A DNA stretch of 64,000 nucleotides from Neoscytalidium dimidiatum (lineage: Eukaryota > Ascomycota > Dothideomycetes > Botryosphaeriales > Botryosphaeriaceae). Below the pieces are notes generated by a model, which saw only the letters and a list, made by a program, of their open reading frames with translations, had not been told where the DNA came from and searched no databases. Location: contig CM074698.1 in NCBI GenBank assembly GCA_037367355.1, positions 186,001-250,000 on the forward strand. The letters are read 5' to 3'. This document shows, piece by piece, positions 33,436 to 43,993 of this stretch (the first letter of the stretch is position 1; every line of letters starts with the position of its first letter). Position numbers and translations under genes: made by a program.

Positions 33436-34662
33436 GTGCACGTATGCACGCTACATCGGCCCGCAAATTTTCTTCATGGCACGCAAGCAGAAGATTGTTC
33501 GAGAAGAAGAGTCGGGCATGATTTTTTTTTTTTTCTAAAAGAAAAAGATGCAAAGTGTTAGGCAAGCAAATAAAGCTTCGATCCTCCATCAAGGGAGCCT
33601 TGTTAGCTTCTTCGTCCACGGACTGCTGATCTGCAAGTTTTTAAAGCCTAAATAACTCGGCACCAAGCGAATGTGTGAGGGAAGTGTAGCCTTCGTCAGC
33701 AAAGCGAGTATCTTTTAGGTAACTGCGCTTCTTAAATCCGTGTGATTCCCGTATGGGGCATCAAGCCGAGGAAGCGATATTCAAAATTTATCGAGAAGTG
33801 ATTCGTATCACAAGACGCGTGTTTCCTGTTGAGCAGTTCTGTCCACATGCAGGAAAAGTTAAAGAAGATGGAAAGATTTCTTCAACGATTGGCATTTCTA
33901 AAGGCTGATGTTACAGGTTAGGCGGTTGGTTGAAGAAAAGGTCGTTGGGCAAGACACGTGCGACGAGAAGCATTTAGCGAAGCCTTCTTATTCTTTTGTG
34001 CGGAGAGAAAGGAATAATCATCAGATGCGAGGCTTTGCGAATCTTGCCGAAACTGAAGGAATAAGCGCAAGGCTGCGAGATCAGGGTATTGCCTGTTTGT
34101 TTAGAACTCATCAGTGACCATGAATGCGACTTGATACATTGTCTTCAGAGTTGCATTCGGCTTCATGCTACCGGTAACACACTTGTACTCAGAGGTTTGG
34201 TGAAGCAGCACACTTTGCCTAAGGCTAGGAAGCGTGTTCTCCGAAAAGAGGGTGGATGGGAAATGATGAACTGCTACTGAACTAGGCGTTAGATGGTCTT
34301 CTCTCCTCGGCCTTCGAGACTTATTTTGTTCGTTGTCATGCAGGAACATTCGCACACTTGTGGATTCTCTCAGATTAAACAGGGCATCTATTACCACCCA
34401 TTCTATGCCGTTGTGGAGGAAAAATAATCGTCACGAACCCATATGTACATACTTTATCCCCATCTGTATACAATCTCAATCACCCAATCCAAAAAAAAAA
34501 AAAAGAAAAAAGGTGCATAAGGGAGAACCCAACCACGACAAAGACCCGTAGCTTATCCGTGTGAACCACCCAAACTCCAGCTCAGACCAGAAGACTCCCA
34601 GGAACCAGAACTCCAGGAGTCTCAACAGGAACTCACAGTACACACTTGCACATGCTCATACA

Positions 34663-37600
34663 TCACAACCTCACATGCGCGCCAATACCGCCACCGACAA
34701 ACCACACTCTCTCTTCCCACTTTCCTAGCTGAATGCCCACAGTCGCGCTTGCATTCAGCTTTAGCTCACCACCGAGCGCCTTCTTTACGGCATCGTACCC
34801 GACGCTCCCGAGTGACCAGTCGACAGGCAGGCGCGGAGTCTGTGAGATACCTGGTGGAACCTTGAAGGGAAGGTCATAGAGGATGTGACCAACGGGGTCA
34901 TCGTGGTATCGGGCGGTGGCATTGAGGTAGGTGATGAAGAGAGTGGACTCGCGAAGCGGAGACGAGAGTGTGAAGATCGCAGTGGAGGTGATAAGGTGCA
35001 TCTGCGCGAGTCAGCAAAGATATTGGACACGGAAATTCTAGTAGGAGGACATGGGAGCGGTAGTGGACCGGAAGAAATTTCTACGTACCGTAGCGTCCTT
35101 GATGAACCGTGGCTTGTCACCATTCTCGCCATCATCCCCATGCCTGAGCTTAGGCGTAGGTAAATCGAGCTTCAGCCTTGACAACACCTCTCCAAGAACC
35201 GGCTGTGCTGGAATAGTATCCTTGTGCGTCTTCAATGTCAAGGTTGTATTGAAACCTATACTCGTCAGTTCCGCATATCGCATTGCTTGAGAAGAACACC
35301 AGATGTCATACCGGACAGATATTGCGATAGGAGATCCCTTCCTACAATTCTCCCTTTCTCTCCACTCATGGTCAACGGATCCCACAGCGCCTCCACAAGA
35401 ATACCCGTGTTATTCCCCGGCACGACAGTCAAGTTCTCGGCCGTTACATGCCCGACAGCCGTTCCGTTCGTCAAGATATTGATATTTGCATACGGTACCG
35501 TAGCCGAGTATTTTGTCGGATTTGTGAAGTTGACCTCAGCCTGGAACTTGATGGAGCTAGGGCCCGTGTCCAGGATCTTCAGGTTCCCGAATCTAGGGGC
35601 GACACGCTTGAACATTTCGCCCTTGCCGCTCCCGTTGCCTCCTTTGCCGGATCCGATTGCTTCATGTCACAAGACAGTCAGCATGCTTCTGACTTCGCGG
35701 TGAAAAAGGATTTGGATACTAAAGTACAGTACTGAAGCGGCGTCGCAAAACATCTATTGCAATTTCGTAAGAGAAGAAAAAGGAAACGGGTTACCCACGT
35801 TTGACTGGCACAACGCCCTCGGCGGGTATCTTGCGCACTTTGAATGTGCCCAGCGACGTGACCATCTCGACGTCGACCTCTGCCTTCACGCTCAAATTTA
35901 GACTCTTGCTACCAAACAACAATGCTTGCACGACTTCAGAGAAAACGGCCTGATCGGTGATATTCACAGGCGCATCCTTAACGGCAGCTTCGACAAGCAG
36001 GCCGGCTTCATCCTTGTGTTTGGAGTCGACACGGGTGGCATTGGCGGGCTGCCATTTGTGGAGATCAAGATTGCCGAGTTTCTTGCCCTCGTAGAAGATG
36101 TCGGCATCGGCACGCACTTTATCGACATCAACGGGGAAATTCAATTCTTCTGGGAGCCCGACGAGAGCTTTGATCCTGGCGTCGATCCTGGGCTGGGCTT
36201 CGGGTGTATCAGGTTCGGCGAAGAAGCCGGGCAGGTGGAAGTGGACATCAGTCAGAGTAAAGTTCTTCAGCAGGTTCTCGGGCAAGCGGCCGGGGAACGG
36301 CACGGGGACAGTGATATCGGATATCAGATCCGTGATCCATTTTGGCGTGTCGACCGATGGAGAGTCGGATCCACGGACGTAGATGTAGGCATCACGCCCG
36401 TGGATGAAGTCGCCGAGAAGCATGTCTAATGGGGTTTGCTTTGAGCCAGGACAGGCCGCCATCAGGGCATCTGGGAGTCGTCTGACCACCCCGGCCGCGT
36501 TGACTTGCACGTCCTCAAAAGGCTCAATGTTCAGCTCCTGCGTGGTAGCGTCGGCAACCATGATATAGGGGTCGGAAGGCAAGCAGCCTCCGACTAAGAT
36601 ACCAAATCCCAAAGGCGGAACGGTGAGTCTGAGGGGAAAATCGTTATTGACACTAAGGCTAGTATTGGCTTCAACACCTTTGTGGCCATCGGGCAGCTCC
36701 ACCTCATGGACGTTAAGTTTGGCTATCCTATAAGCGGGGAGAGAAGGTATCGAATTCCCTGCATCAATGAGACTGTTAGCGGGTTGTCCCTGTCATCAGC
36801 CTCCCACCGCGCAACGCCAGAAAACATAGGGAGAGCCATACCTTCAAATTCCAGTATCTCTTCAATGTGTTGTGTGCCGAGAGGAATGATGCCTGATTTT
36901 AGCGGGACGTTGGCCTTGCCTTTGACCCTTAGTTTGTCCAGGCGACCCTTCATCCAGTCATTTGCAACGTCCCTGATGCTGGAGAAATCGCCGGGGTGCA
37001 GGTCGGCAACGATGTCAACATGGGTGGTGTGACCGTTTCGGAGGTTGACCTTGACTGGTGGAATGACGGCGCTGCCGACGACCTTGTCGCTATAGTCTGG
37101 CAGCACAACCTGAACATGAGACTCGCCGCTCTCAACTTCCTTCGCTATCCATGTGCCAAAACGACCAAAGTCTCTGACTGACTTCTTATGGACCCTTGAG
37201 GCATCCATGATGAAGTCTGCCTGAATGCGGACTGACACGCCATCCGACTTAACCGACTCGAAGCTCAGACCAGTGGGTCGGAAGTCGACAGCCTCATTCG
37301 CGTACTCCTCGACAGCAGCCGGGGCAAAGAAGCCCATTATCATGATCATTACGACTGCGATGCATAGTATCAACAGAGCTACAAAGCTCGGCCATCTATG
37401 TCCCTTCTTGGTGGTATCGGATGACGCGTTCGAGTCGCGACGAAGACAGGTCAACAACGAAAAAGCGGCCTGGGAGCGCGAGGGGCGAGCGTCTGTTTCG
37501 TCGTCGTCCACGTTATTGTTGTCCTCGCGGGCAAGGAGAGGGGTGTTCTCGTTCGTCTCATGTTCGTCGTCGTCCGGAGGTAGTTCGCGGGAGGAGCGGG

Positions 37601-37673
37601 TCGACTTTGCGGACTTGGTTGAAGCTGGGCGGGGGCTCGGCGTAGCCGTTGAGCCCCACGGGGTGTCGGCCAT
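34663..37673 (-). CDS. Vacuolar-membrane-type protein of the DUF3712 / Tag1-like family
   Basis: Five exons: 37673-36842, 36758-35799, 35659-35312, 35255-35089 and 35001-34663; product 881 aa. Introns are 83, 139, 56 and 87 nt; three have clear CTGAC branch sites. The 35660-35798 intron is the least certain (GTGGGT donor, GAAG acceptor; the nearby GTAACC donor does not keep frame with it). The N-terminus is acidic with a NENTPLL di-leucine sorting-type motif, then one transmembrane segment (about residues 97-117), then a very long lumenal-type region of repeated beta-rich LEA/DUF3712-like units. This is the architecture of yeast YLR173W/Tag1, a vacuolar membrane protein that helps end autophagy; homologues in filamentous fungi are often labelled pre-rRNA processing protein. 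Role here is inferred from family. Divergent from OTC over 367 bp. Confidence 0.75.
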
Positions 37674-38040
37674 GGCTGGGGTCTAGTGTTGGTTCGATGG
37701 TAGGATGGTGTGGTGCCTCTAACGCATTTTCCGCACAGCAAAAAATGAGTGAGGAGAGTGTTGAGTGGAACAGGAGAGAGGTGAAGGGAGGAGTTGGGAC
37801 AAGTAGTGACGCGAGGGAAGAGGGCGGTGCATTGACGTTCGCGGGAGCGGCAGCCCGCCACCAATCACAGGCGGCCCTAAAAGCTGGGGTAGGTCCATGA
37901 TCGCCGCCGCCAAAAAAGCATCAGAACAGTCACACCTTCAATTCTCTCTTATTCATTGCGCGCCCTCTCTCTTGCTTCCTGCTTGATACCCTCCGCTTTC
38001 TGTGCCGTCAATCGCACTGGTCTTTTACGATCCGTTCCCA
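37674..38040. promoter_or_regulatory. Divergent promoter region, TAG1-like gene / ornithine carbamoyltransferase
   Basis: 367 bp between the two ATGs. A TGAGTGA (one mismatch from the general-control site) occurs at 37746-37752, much nearer to the TAG1-like gene than to the arginine gene. A C/T-rich tract precedes the OTC start. Confidence 0.5.
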
Positions 38041-39197
38041 ATGCCTCTTATCCGCCCCTCCCCTGCCGCTCTGCGGAGCTTATCTAGAGCTCCCGCCCGC
38101 TTTTCCTCCTCCCCCGCCTCGCCGCCGACTTCGCCCTTTGCTCCGCGACACCTGCTATCCATTGCCGACTTGACTCCACAAGAGCTCGTCACGCTTGTCC
38201 GCAATGCCCACTCGCATAAACAAGCAATCAAGTCGGGTTCAATTCCCCGGAATCTGCTGGGTGCGCTCACCGGCAAGACCGTCGCCATGACCTTCAGCAA
38301 GCGCAGCACTCGCACCAGGGTCTCGACCGAGGGCGCTGTCGTAACCATGGGCGGCCATCCCATGTTCCTGGGCAAGGAGGACATTCAATTGGGCGTGCGC
38401 AAACCCCCCATGGCCACTAGTGTATTACCGCGTCCCAAGCTCACACCACCTCCCAGGTCAACGAGACGCTCTACGACACATCCGTCGTCATATCGAGCAT
38501 GGTCTCCGCCATCGTCGCGCGCGTCGGCCCGCACTCGGACGTCGCCGACCTGGCCAAGCACAGCAGCGTCCCCGTCATCAACGCCCTCTCCGACCTGTAC
38601 CACCCGCTGCAGACCATCGCCGACTTCCTGACCGTGCACGAGGCCTTCCGCTCGACCCCGTCGCCCGCCGGCCTGACGTCGAGCCTCGGTCTCGAGGGCC
38701 TCAAGCTCGCCTGGGTTGGCGATGCGAATAACGTGCTGTTCGACCTTGCCATCGGCGCCGCGAAGCTGGGCGTCGACATCGCCGTGGCGACGCCCAAGGG
38801 CTACGAGATCCCGGCGTTCATGCGCCAGATCATTGCCGATGCGGCTGCTAGTGCGCCGAAGGGCGGGAAGCTGGTTGAGACGACGGTTCCCGAGGAAGCG
38901 GTCAAGGACGCCGATATCCTGGTCACGGACACGTGGGTGTCGATGGGGCAGGAGGAGGAGAAGGCCAGGAGGTTGAAGGCGTTTGAGGGCTTCCAGATCA
39001 CTTCGGAGCTCGCTAAGCGTGGTGGCGCGAAGCAGGGCTGGCAATTCATGCATTGCTTGCCTAGGCATCCGGAAGAGGTTAGCGATGAGGTCTTCTATAG
39101 TCCCAAGTCGCTCGTCTTCAAGGAGGCTGAGAACAGACTGTGGGCTGCCATTTCTGCCCTGGAGGCTTTCGTTGTGAACAAGGGTAAGATCCAGTAA
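38041..39197 (+). CDS. ARG3: Ornithine carbamoyltransferase, mitochondrial
   Basis: Makes citrulline from ornithine and carbamoyl phosphate, two steps before argininosuccinate lyase in arginine synthesis. Exons 38041-38394 and 38457-39197; 62-nt intron (GTGCGC donor, TCCCAG acceptor, phase 0) that joins KEDIQLG to VNETLYDTS, the conserved sequence. Product 364 aa. Motifs: STRTR carbamoyl-phosphate loop (89-93), HPLQ (about 167-170), DTWVSMGQ (about 276-283) and HCLPR (317-321), which carries the ornithine-side cysteine. The Arg/Ser/Ala-rich first 30 residues fit a mitochondrial targeting peptide. An in-frame start at 38002 exists only through an upstream ATG without better context; 38041 gives the better presequence. 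Called argB in Aspergillus. Confidence 0.97.
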
Positions 39198-39449
39198 ACG
39201 ACAGAGTGCTGAGCGCCGAAATGAGCACTTGCGATTATATTATCAAAATTATGTCTGGGGGGAGTTCTTGGCCAGGAAAAAGAGTTTCACGTGTAATTTC
39301 TCAGACGTTTTCAATAGTGCGCATATGTGAAGGCACGATACTTGTTTGATAGACCATAATTCCACAGGCTACTCTGTACAGATCCATGATAGTGAAAGAA
39401 GCACAACCAACTCCAGTAAATTTTTATTAACACGTCTTTGTGCTCTTGT

Positions 39450-40528
39450 TTATCCTGGGGGAAGCATGCTCTGATCGACAACATCCTCAATCTCCTTCTC
39501 CTGCGTCTCATCAGGACCAGCGAGGGGCGAACGGGGCAGGGCCATGAGACCTGGGCATGTGTTAACAGTGGAGAGGTTCTCTGAGTCATGATGGGACGAG
39601 TCATAACGGGACACTTACCAGTTCTTGCGGATTCAAGAATACCGAAAGGAGCGACAAGCTTCATGAATGAGTCAATTCTCGCCGGCTTGGCCGAAACCTC
39701 GACAATGCAGTTGTTGGTGCTGATGTCCAAGACCTTGCCGCCAAATTGGTGAGTCAGGTGGGTGATGGCCTCCAAGTGCTCGTGCTTGTGCCTAAGCGCC
39801 TGGCTGGCAGCGAGCTTGCTCGGGTGGAAATCCTTCTTGAGAGACTCAGTAGCGGAAATTTGAGCAGCGCGCTCTCTGTCGATCTTGTCACCCTCGGTCA
39901 GCCCAGCGGAGCCCTCGCCCTCCTGGATGTAGCCAGGCGAGTCGACCATCTCGCGGTGGTGCTGCATGAGCTCCTCGAAGTATTCGGGGCCGAGGATGGA
40001 GACCTTAGCCAAGAGCAGCTCGCGCTGCACGAGGGGGGCCTCAGTGTAGTCGAGCACGGCCCAGACGGGGACAAGATCCTCGAGCTGGCGGCGGGCCTGC
40101 TCAACGACGCCGTCCTGACCCTGCAGCACGATGGTCATGCGCGACAGATCGGGGACCTCAGTGTTGCAGACGACCAAGCTGTCAATGTTAAAGCCACGCG
40201 CGGCCAGAATGCCAGAGACGCGGGAGAGCACACCAGGCTCGTTTTGGACCAGGCAGTTGAGCACATGGCGCTTGGGCGGCGCCTGCGACGGCAGCGGGGT
40301 CTCGTAGAGGATACTGCTGACGGCGGCCGGGGCGGACCACGAGGGAGGAGCATCACTGGTGGGCAAAGGGGCGATGCGGCGATGCAAGGCCTTGTAGGCA
40401 ATTGCCTGGGTGGACGAAGAGCTGGTAGGCTGGTGCCGCGGGCGGACGGCGGGCGTTGCAAATGCCGGGACGGGCTTGCGGATCGCGTTGCGCAGAGGCA
40501 GAGCATTCAATGCTCGCCGGGATGCCAT
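39450..40528 (-). CDS. ILV6: Acetolactate synthase small (regulatory) subunit, mitochondrial
   Basis: Regulatory partner of the catalytic subunit Ilv2; gives valine feedback control of branched-chain amino-acid synthesis. Exons 40528-39619 and 39550-39450; 68-nt intron (GTAAGT donor, CCCAG acceptor, phase 1). Splicing changes the end from an unrelated tail to RTGLMALPRSPLAG and a QSMLPPG terminus, as expected for the family. Product 336 aa. A basic Ser/Ala-rich N-terminus is the mitochondrial presequence; an ACT domain begins near residue 87 (RHVLNCLVQNEPGVLSRVSG...) and a second ACT-like C-terminal domain contains LDISTNNCIVEVSAKPARID. Tail to tail with OTC (252 bp) and head to head with the KH gene (353 bp). 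Confidence 0.96.
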
Positions 40529-40881
40529 GGTGGCTCGGGTGGTGCCCCTCAGCCGGGGTCCTGGCAGTGCGGAGAGCGCTGAGGAGGGTGCGGGAGTCGC
40601 GAGGTGTTGAGTGTGGAGGAATGTGAATCACAGGGCAAGCTATTTTCCAATTGAAAGCGAGCGATTTCGGCATCTTGGGCGCGATAACTGGTGGCCGCCG
40701 GCGGCCGGCCTCGCAGCGCACTGGGCGGCCGCCTGGAAATCCGCAGGCGGTACCGCGAGCGCGGGTCGGCGCGGAACTTCCCGACCGCCGTTCATGTTTC
40801 GATGCCTTCTGTCGCCTTGTGCGCCCAGCTCCGCCCACACCTTCGACCCTTCACACCACCGCGGCCGCGCCCTTCGCCATC
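40529..40881. promoter_or_regulatory. Divergent promoter region, ILV6 / KH-domain gene
   Basis: 353 bp. A TGAATCA heptamer (one central mismatch from TGASTCA) lies at 40624-40630, with its near edge 96 nt upstream of the ILV6 ATG, almost the same distance as the perfect site before argininosuccinate lyase. Confidence 0.5.
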
Positions 40882-42845
40882 ATGCCCGAAGAAGGTCGCA
40901 AGCGCTCGCGCTTTGATCAAACCGAGCCCGAGCCCAAGCGCCAGTCGCGCTTCGACCGCCGCTCGCGTTCGCCGTCCTCCCGCCAGAGCGAAACCCGCCG
41001 CAGCCGTAGCCCGTTGAACCGCCAGGACAGCGATAGTCCTGCGACCCAGGAGAGGAAGGATCCGGCCGCCGCGGCAGCAGCAGCCGCCGCTCGTATCAAC
41101 GCCCAGATCCAGGCCAAGAAGGGCATTCAGCACGTCGATGTCCCACCGATTCGCTCTACTGCCAGCCCGGTCAACGTCAAGTCCCCTTCTGCGGGCGCCG
41201 GCGCAAATAATACGTCAGGCGAGGTCTATCAGCAGGATGGAGACTACATAAAGGATATCGAAGTCAATGACCTCAGGAACCGTTATACGCTCACCAAGGG
41301 CTCCACTCAGAAAATGGTAAATACTTCAGATCATAACCTACTGATACTCCCAGGAACATGCACACACCTACCCCTCAAAACACACTTTCTCTACAGGTCT
41401 ATTGTTTCCTTGCATTCTGCTCCGTAGCAAACTATCTTGTGGAAAGCGCGCAGAAGCTCACTTACAACCACCATTTAGCTGCTGTTCCCAGCATCCCCCG
41501 TTTGGCACCTGCTGACCTCACCCGTGTGACATCTAGATTAAAGAAGAAACTGGCGCCGGTACGCTCTACTACTGAACCTATATTGATTACAGGATATCTT
41601 ACTAAGTGGTGTGAAGATGTCACTACCCGCGGCGAGTACTATCCCGATAAGAGCCTTGCCAGGCCCGGTGTAGGTGTCACTTCGTCGAACTTTCCATCTA
41701 CCACTTACTAAAGCAGTGTCAGGCCCCTCCGCTCTATCTTCACGTCACCAGTACCACCAAGGAAGGCCTCGAAAAGGCCATCGCCAAGATTGAGGAGCTC
41801 ATGAAGCAGGAACTGCCTAACCTTGTCGACGAGAGGCGTTTCCGTCGCAGGGAGCCCGAACAGGTTGAGCGCGATGAGTATGGAAGGGTAATACTGCACA
41901 AGGTGATGTATTGTGGTAAGAAGTGGTCACACTGACTTGTAGTAGCGCAAATGGCCTGAGGAGAAGATCCCGGTCGACCTCGAGCCCATTCCCGGCTTCA
42001 ACCTCCGTGCCCAGGTCGTCGGCCACGGCGGCGCTTACGTTAAGCACATCCAGCAGGAGACTCGCTGCCGCGTCCAGATTAAGGGCCGTGGCTCCGGTTT
42101 CATCGAGCATAATACTGGATCGGAGAGCGATGAGCCTATGTACCTTCACGTTGCGTAAGTATTCAAGATTACCAAAGTATTTTGCCAATCCTAACCTATA
42201 TCCAGCGGCCCCAATGCCGATGATGTCCAGAAGGCAAAAGAGCTCTGCGAAGATCTTCTTGGCAATGTACGCCAGCAGTACGAGCAGTTCAAAGAACGTG
42301 GCCCGAGCCGCCGCGGCTATGGTGATGGTGACCGCTACTCGGGAGGTGGTAGGAACGGAGGTCGTCAAGATAGCTATGGCAGCGGCTACGGCGGCAACAG
42401 CAGCTATGGTGGCGGTAGCAGCTATGGCAACCAGCAGTCTCCTCCGGGCTACGGTTCTGCCATGAGCCCTACCTCTGCGACTACGCCCGCCACGCCTTCC
42501 ACCGCTGCCAGTGACCCTTACGCTGCATATGCTCAGTACTATGCAGCTGGTGGAGACCCTTACGCTGCTTACGGTGGTTATCAGAACTACGTCAACATGT
42601 ACTATCAGTATGCTCAACAGCAGCAACAGCAGCAGCAGGGAGTGGGATCTGCCCCTCCGGGCTCTGAGGCTCCACCGCCACCGCCTGGTTCGGCTCCTCC
42701 GCCGCCGCCTGGCGAGGCGCCTCCGCCACCTCCGCCTTCAGGCTCGCCTCCTAGCGGCTACAGTGCGGTATGTGTAGATGAGAGTTGACTTCGAACTATT
42801 CAATACTGACTATGAGGACAGGTTCCACCCCCTCCCGGCCTGTGA
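40882..42845 (+). CDS. Two-KH-domain RNA-binding protein, KHDC4/BLOM7-like splicing factor
   Basis: Seven exons: 40882-41316, 41537-41558, 41617-41669, 41723-41887, 41946-42154, 42206-42767 and 42822-42845; product 489 aa. The second exon is only 22 nt (IKEETGA plus one base) but is needed to rebuild the first KH domain: KGSTQKM-IKEETGA-DVTTRGEYYPDKS. All introns are GT-AG, 51-220 nt, several with CTAAC/ACTAA branch sites. The protein has an Arg/Ser/Asp-rich N-terminus with an alanine run, KH1, a second KH (GFNLRAQVVGHGGAYVKHIQ...), a Gly/Tyr/Ser-rich region, YAAY repeats, a Gln run and a polyproline tail ending VPPPPGL. This domain order and tail match human KHDC4 and fungal homologues, which act in pre-mRNA splicing; that role is inferred. 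Confidence 0.9.
41537..41558 (+). other. 22-nt microexon of the KH-domain gene
   Basis: Flanked by a TCTAG acceptor and a GTACGC donor; it adds seven codons and one base that complete the KH1 core. The preceding intron is 220 nt, the following one 58 nt with an ACTAAG branch. Without it the frame shifts. Confidence 0.8.
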
Positions 42846-43993
42846 ATTGAACGTCCATCTCCAATGGTTGCAGCCGCTGGATGGTAGTACATAACTCACT
42901 TTTCGCACAGGGGGTTGAATATTGACGAAAAGAAGGCGTAAACTGACCGGGCTTGATAGTAAGAAGGACGGAACTTGAAGTACTAGTCATGACTCGGACT
43001 GGAGAAATGCTCAACTTTGCAGGTGCTCAAAAAGATCGGTCTTTTTGTTTTCCTCTTGGACACAACCTTCAGCACTTCGTGGCGTAGAGAAGTGGTTTTC
43101 GATTCAGACGGAATAATCGGGCTAAACTGCTGTGACGTCCACTTTCAGGACAGCAAAGGCAGATTACGATACGGTTTGTAGACGGTCGGTCGGTAAGAGA
43201 CTGACAAGATGCTAATCAATCAAGCCCCTTTTTCTTGTTATCTGTTGTCGTGGATCTCGTGAAACAAAAGTGCAATAAAAAACATTGTGGTGACTTTAGG
43301 AGACAGTGACATACATGTCGGCATTCAATGCGACCACCTTTTCTACTAAAGTTGCGAATCTGTGGATTTTCACAGTTAATTATTGCACGTCTTTCGTGGT
43401 CAAGTTCCAAACGCACTGCCGTAGCTAGGCCGTGGCATGGGAAGCTGAAGCGGTCGGCCGGACGTCGTTTCTACTAAAATGTCTCGAACACTCACTTCCG
43501 GGCGGCTGCCTCAACTACTGACGCGATAGCCTTACTGTTAGAATAATACCACCAGCCAAGCTCGATCCTCACTATACAACGTAGTTTAGTAAGAAAGTCG
43601 AGGATAGATGATTCAAACTCATGACGATGCGTCAAATGTGTATATTCATATTCGCTCTTTTTCCTTTCTCTCCCTCCCCTACTGACTCTCCAGAGAGTAA
43701 TTGGAGGCGTTCATGCCTAATGATCAAATATGCTGAGGGTATAACCAGGGAGGCGCCAAAGAAAAGGAAGGGCGAGGGAAATGAGATGACAAAGAGGGAA
43801 AGAAGCATCACTGCCACCCAATCCACCCAGCCATCTCAGCCCACGCCGATGCCATGTATGCAAAAAAGAGGGGGAAAAAACAACAAAAGGCTAAAGAAGG
43901 AGAAAAAAAAATGGGGGCCGTTCCACAGTAGTCATTGAACTACTCCCATTCTCCTTCTTATCCAACACCCGCTCAACATCCCGAAACTCCTCT
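42846..43993. other. Convergent 3' region between the KH gene and IMA1
   Basis: 1.1 kb holding both 3' UTRs. A/T-rich in the middle, with poly-A near 43869-43911; no gene recognised. A plus-strand ORF at 43621-43938 is Lys/Glu low complexity and not accepted. Confidence 0.5.

Larger units (their letters stand above)
29001..34662. other. Gene desert 2, right part: repeat-rich non-coding DNA and 3' flank of the TAG1-like gene
   Basis: No recognised gene. Contains poly-A/T tracts (29157-29170, 31252-31277, 31943-31957, 33523-33536, 34491-34510), (CAG)9 at 31521-31547, a CT run at 31629-31648, the long GT tract at 32637-32713 and a TGCA run at 33413-33435. From about 33,000 on, base composition becomes more AT-rich. 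Final bases hold the 3' UTR of the minus-strand gene ending at 34663. Confidence 0.55.

Noticed and set aside
39746..40582. 278-codon plus-strand ORF
   Set aside because: Antisense shadow of ILV6; the minus-strand product has clear ACT-domain motifs and proper splicing.
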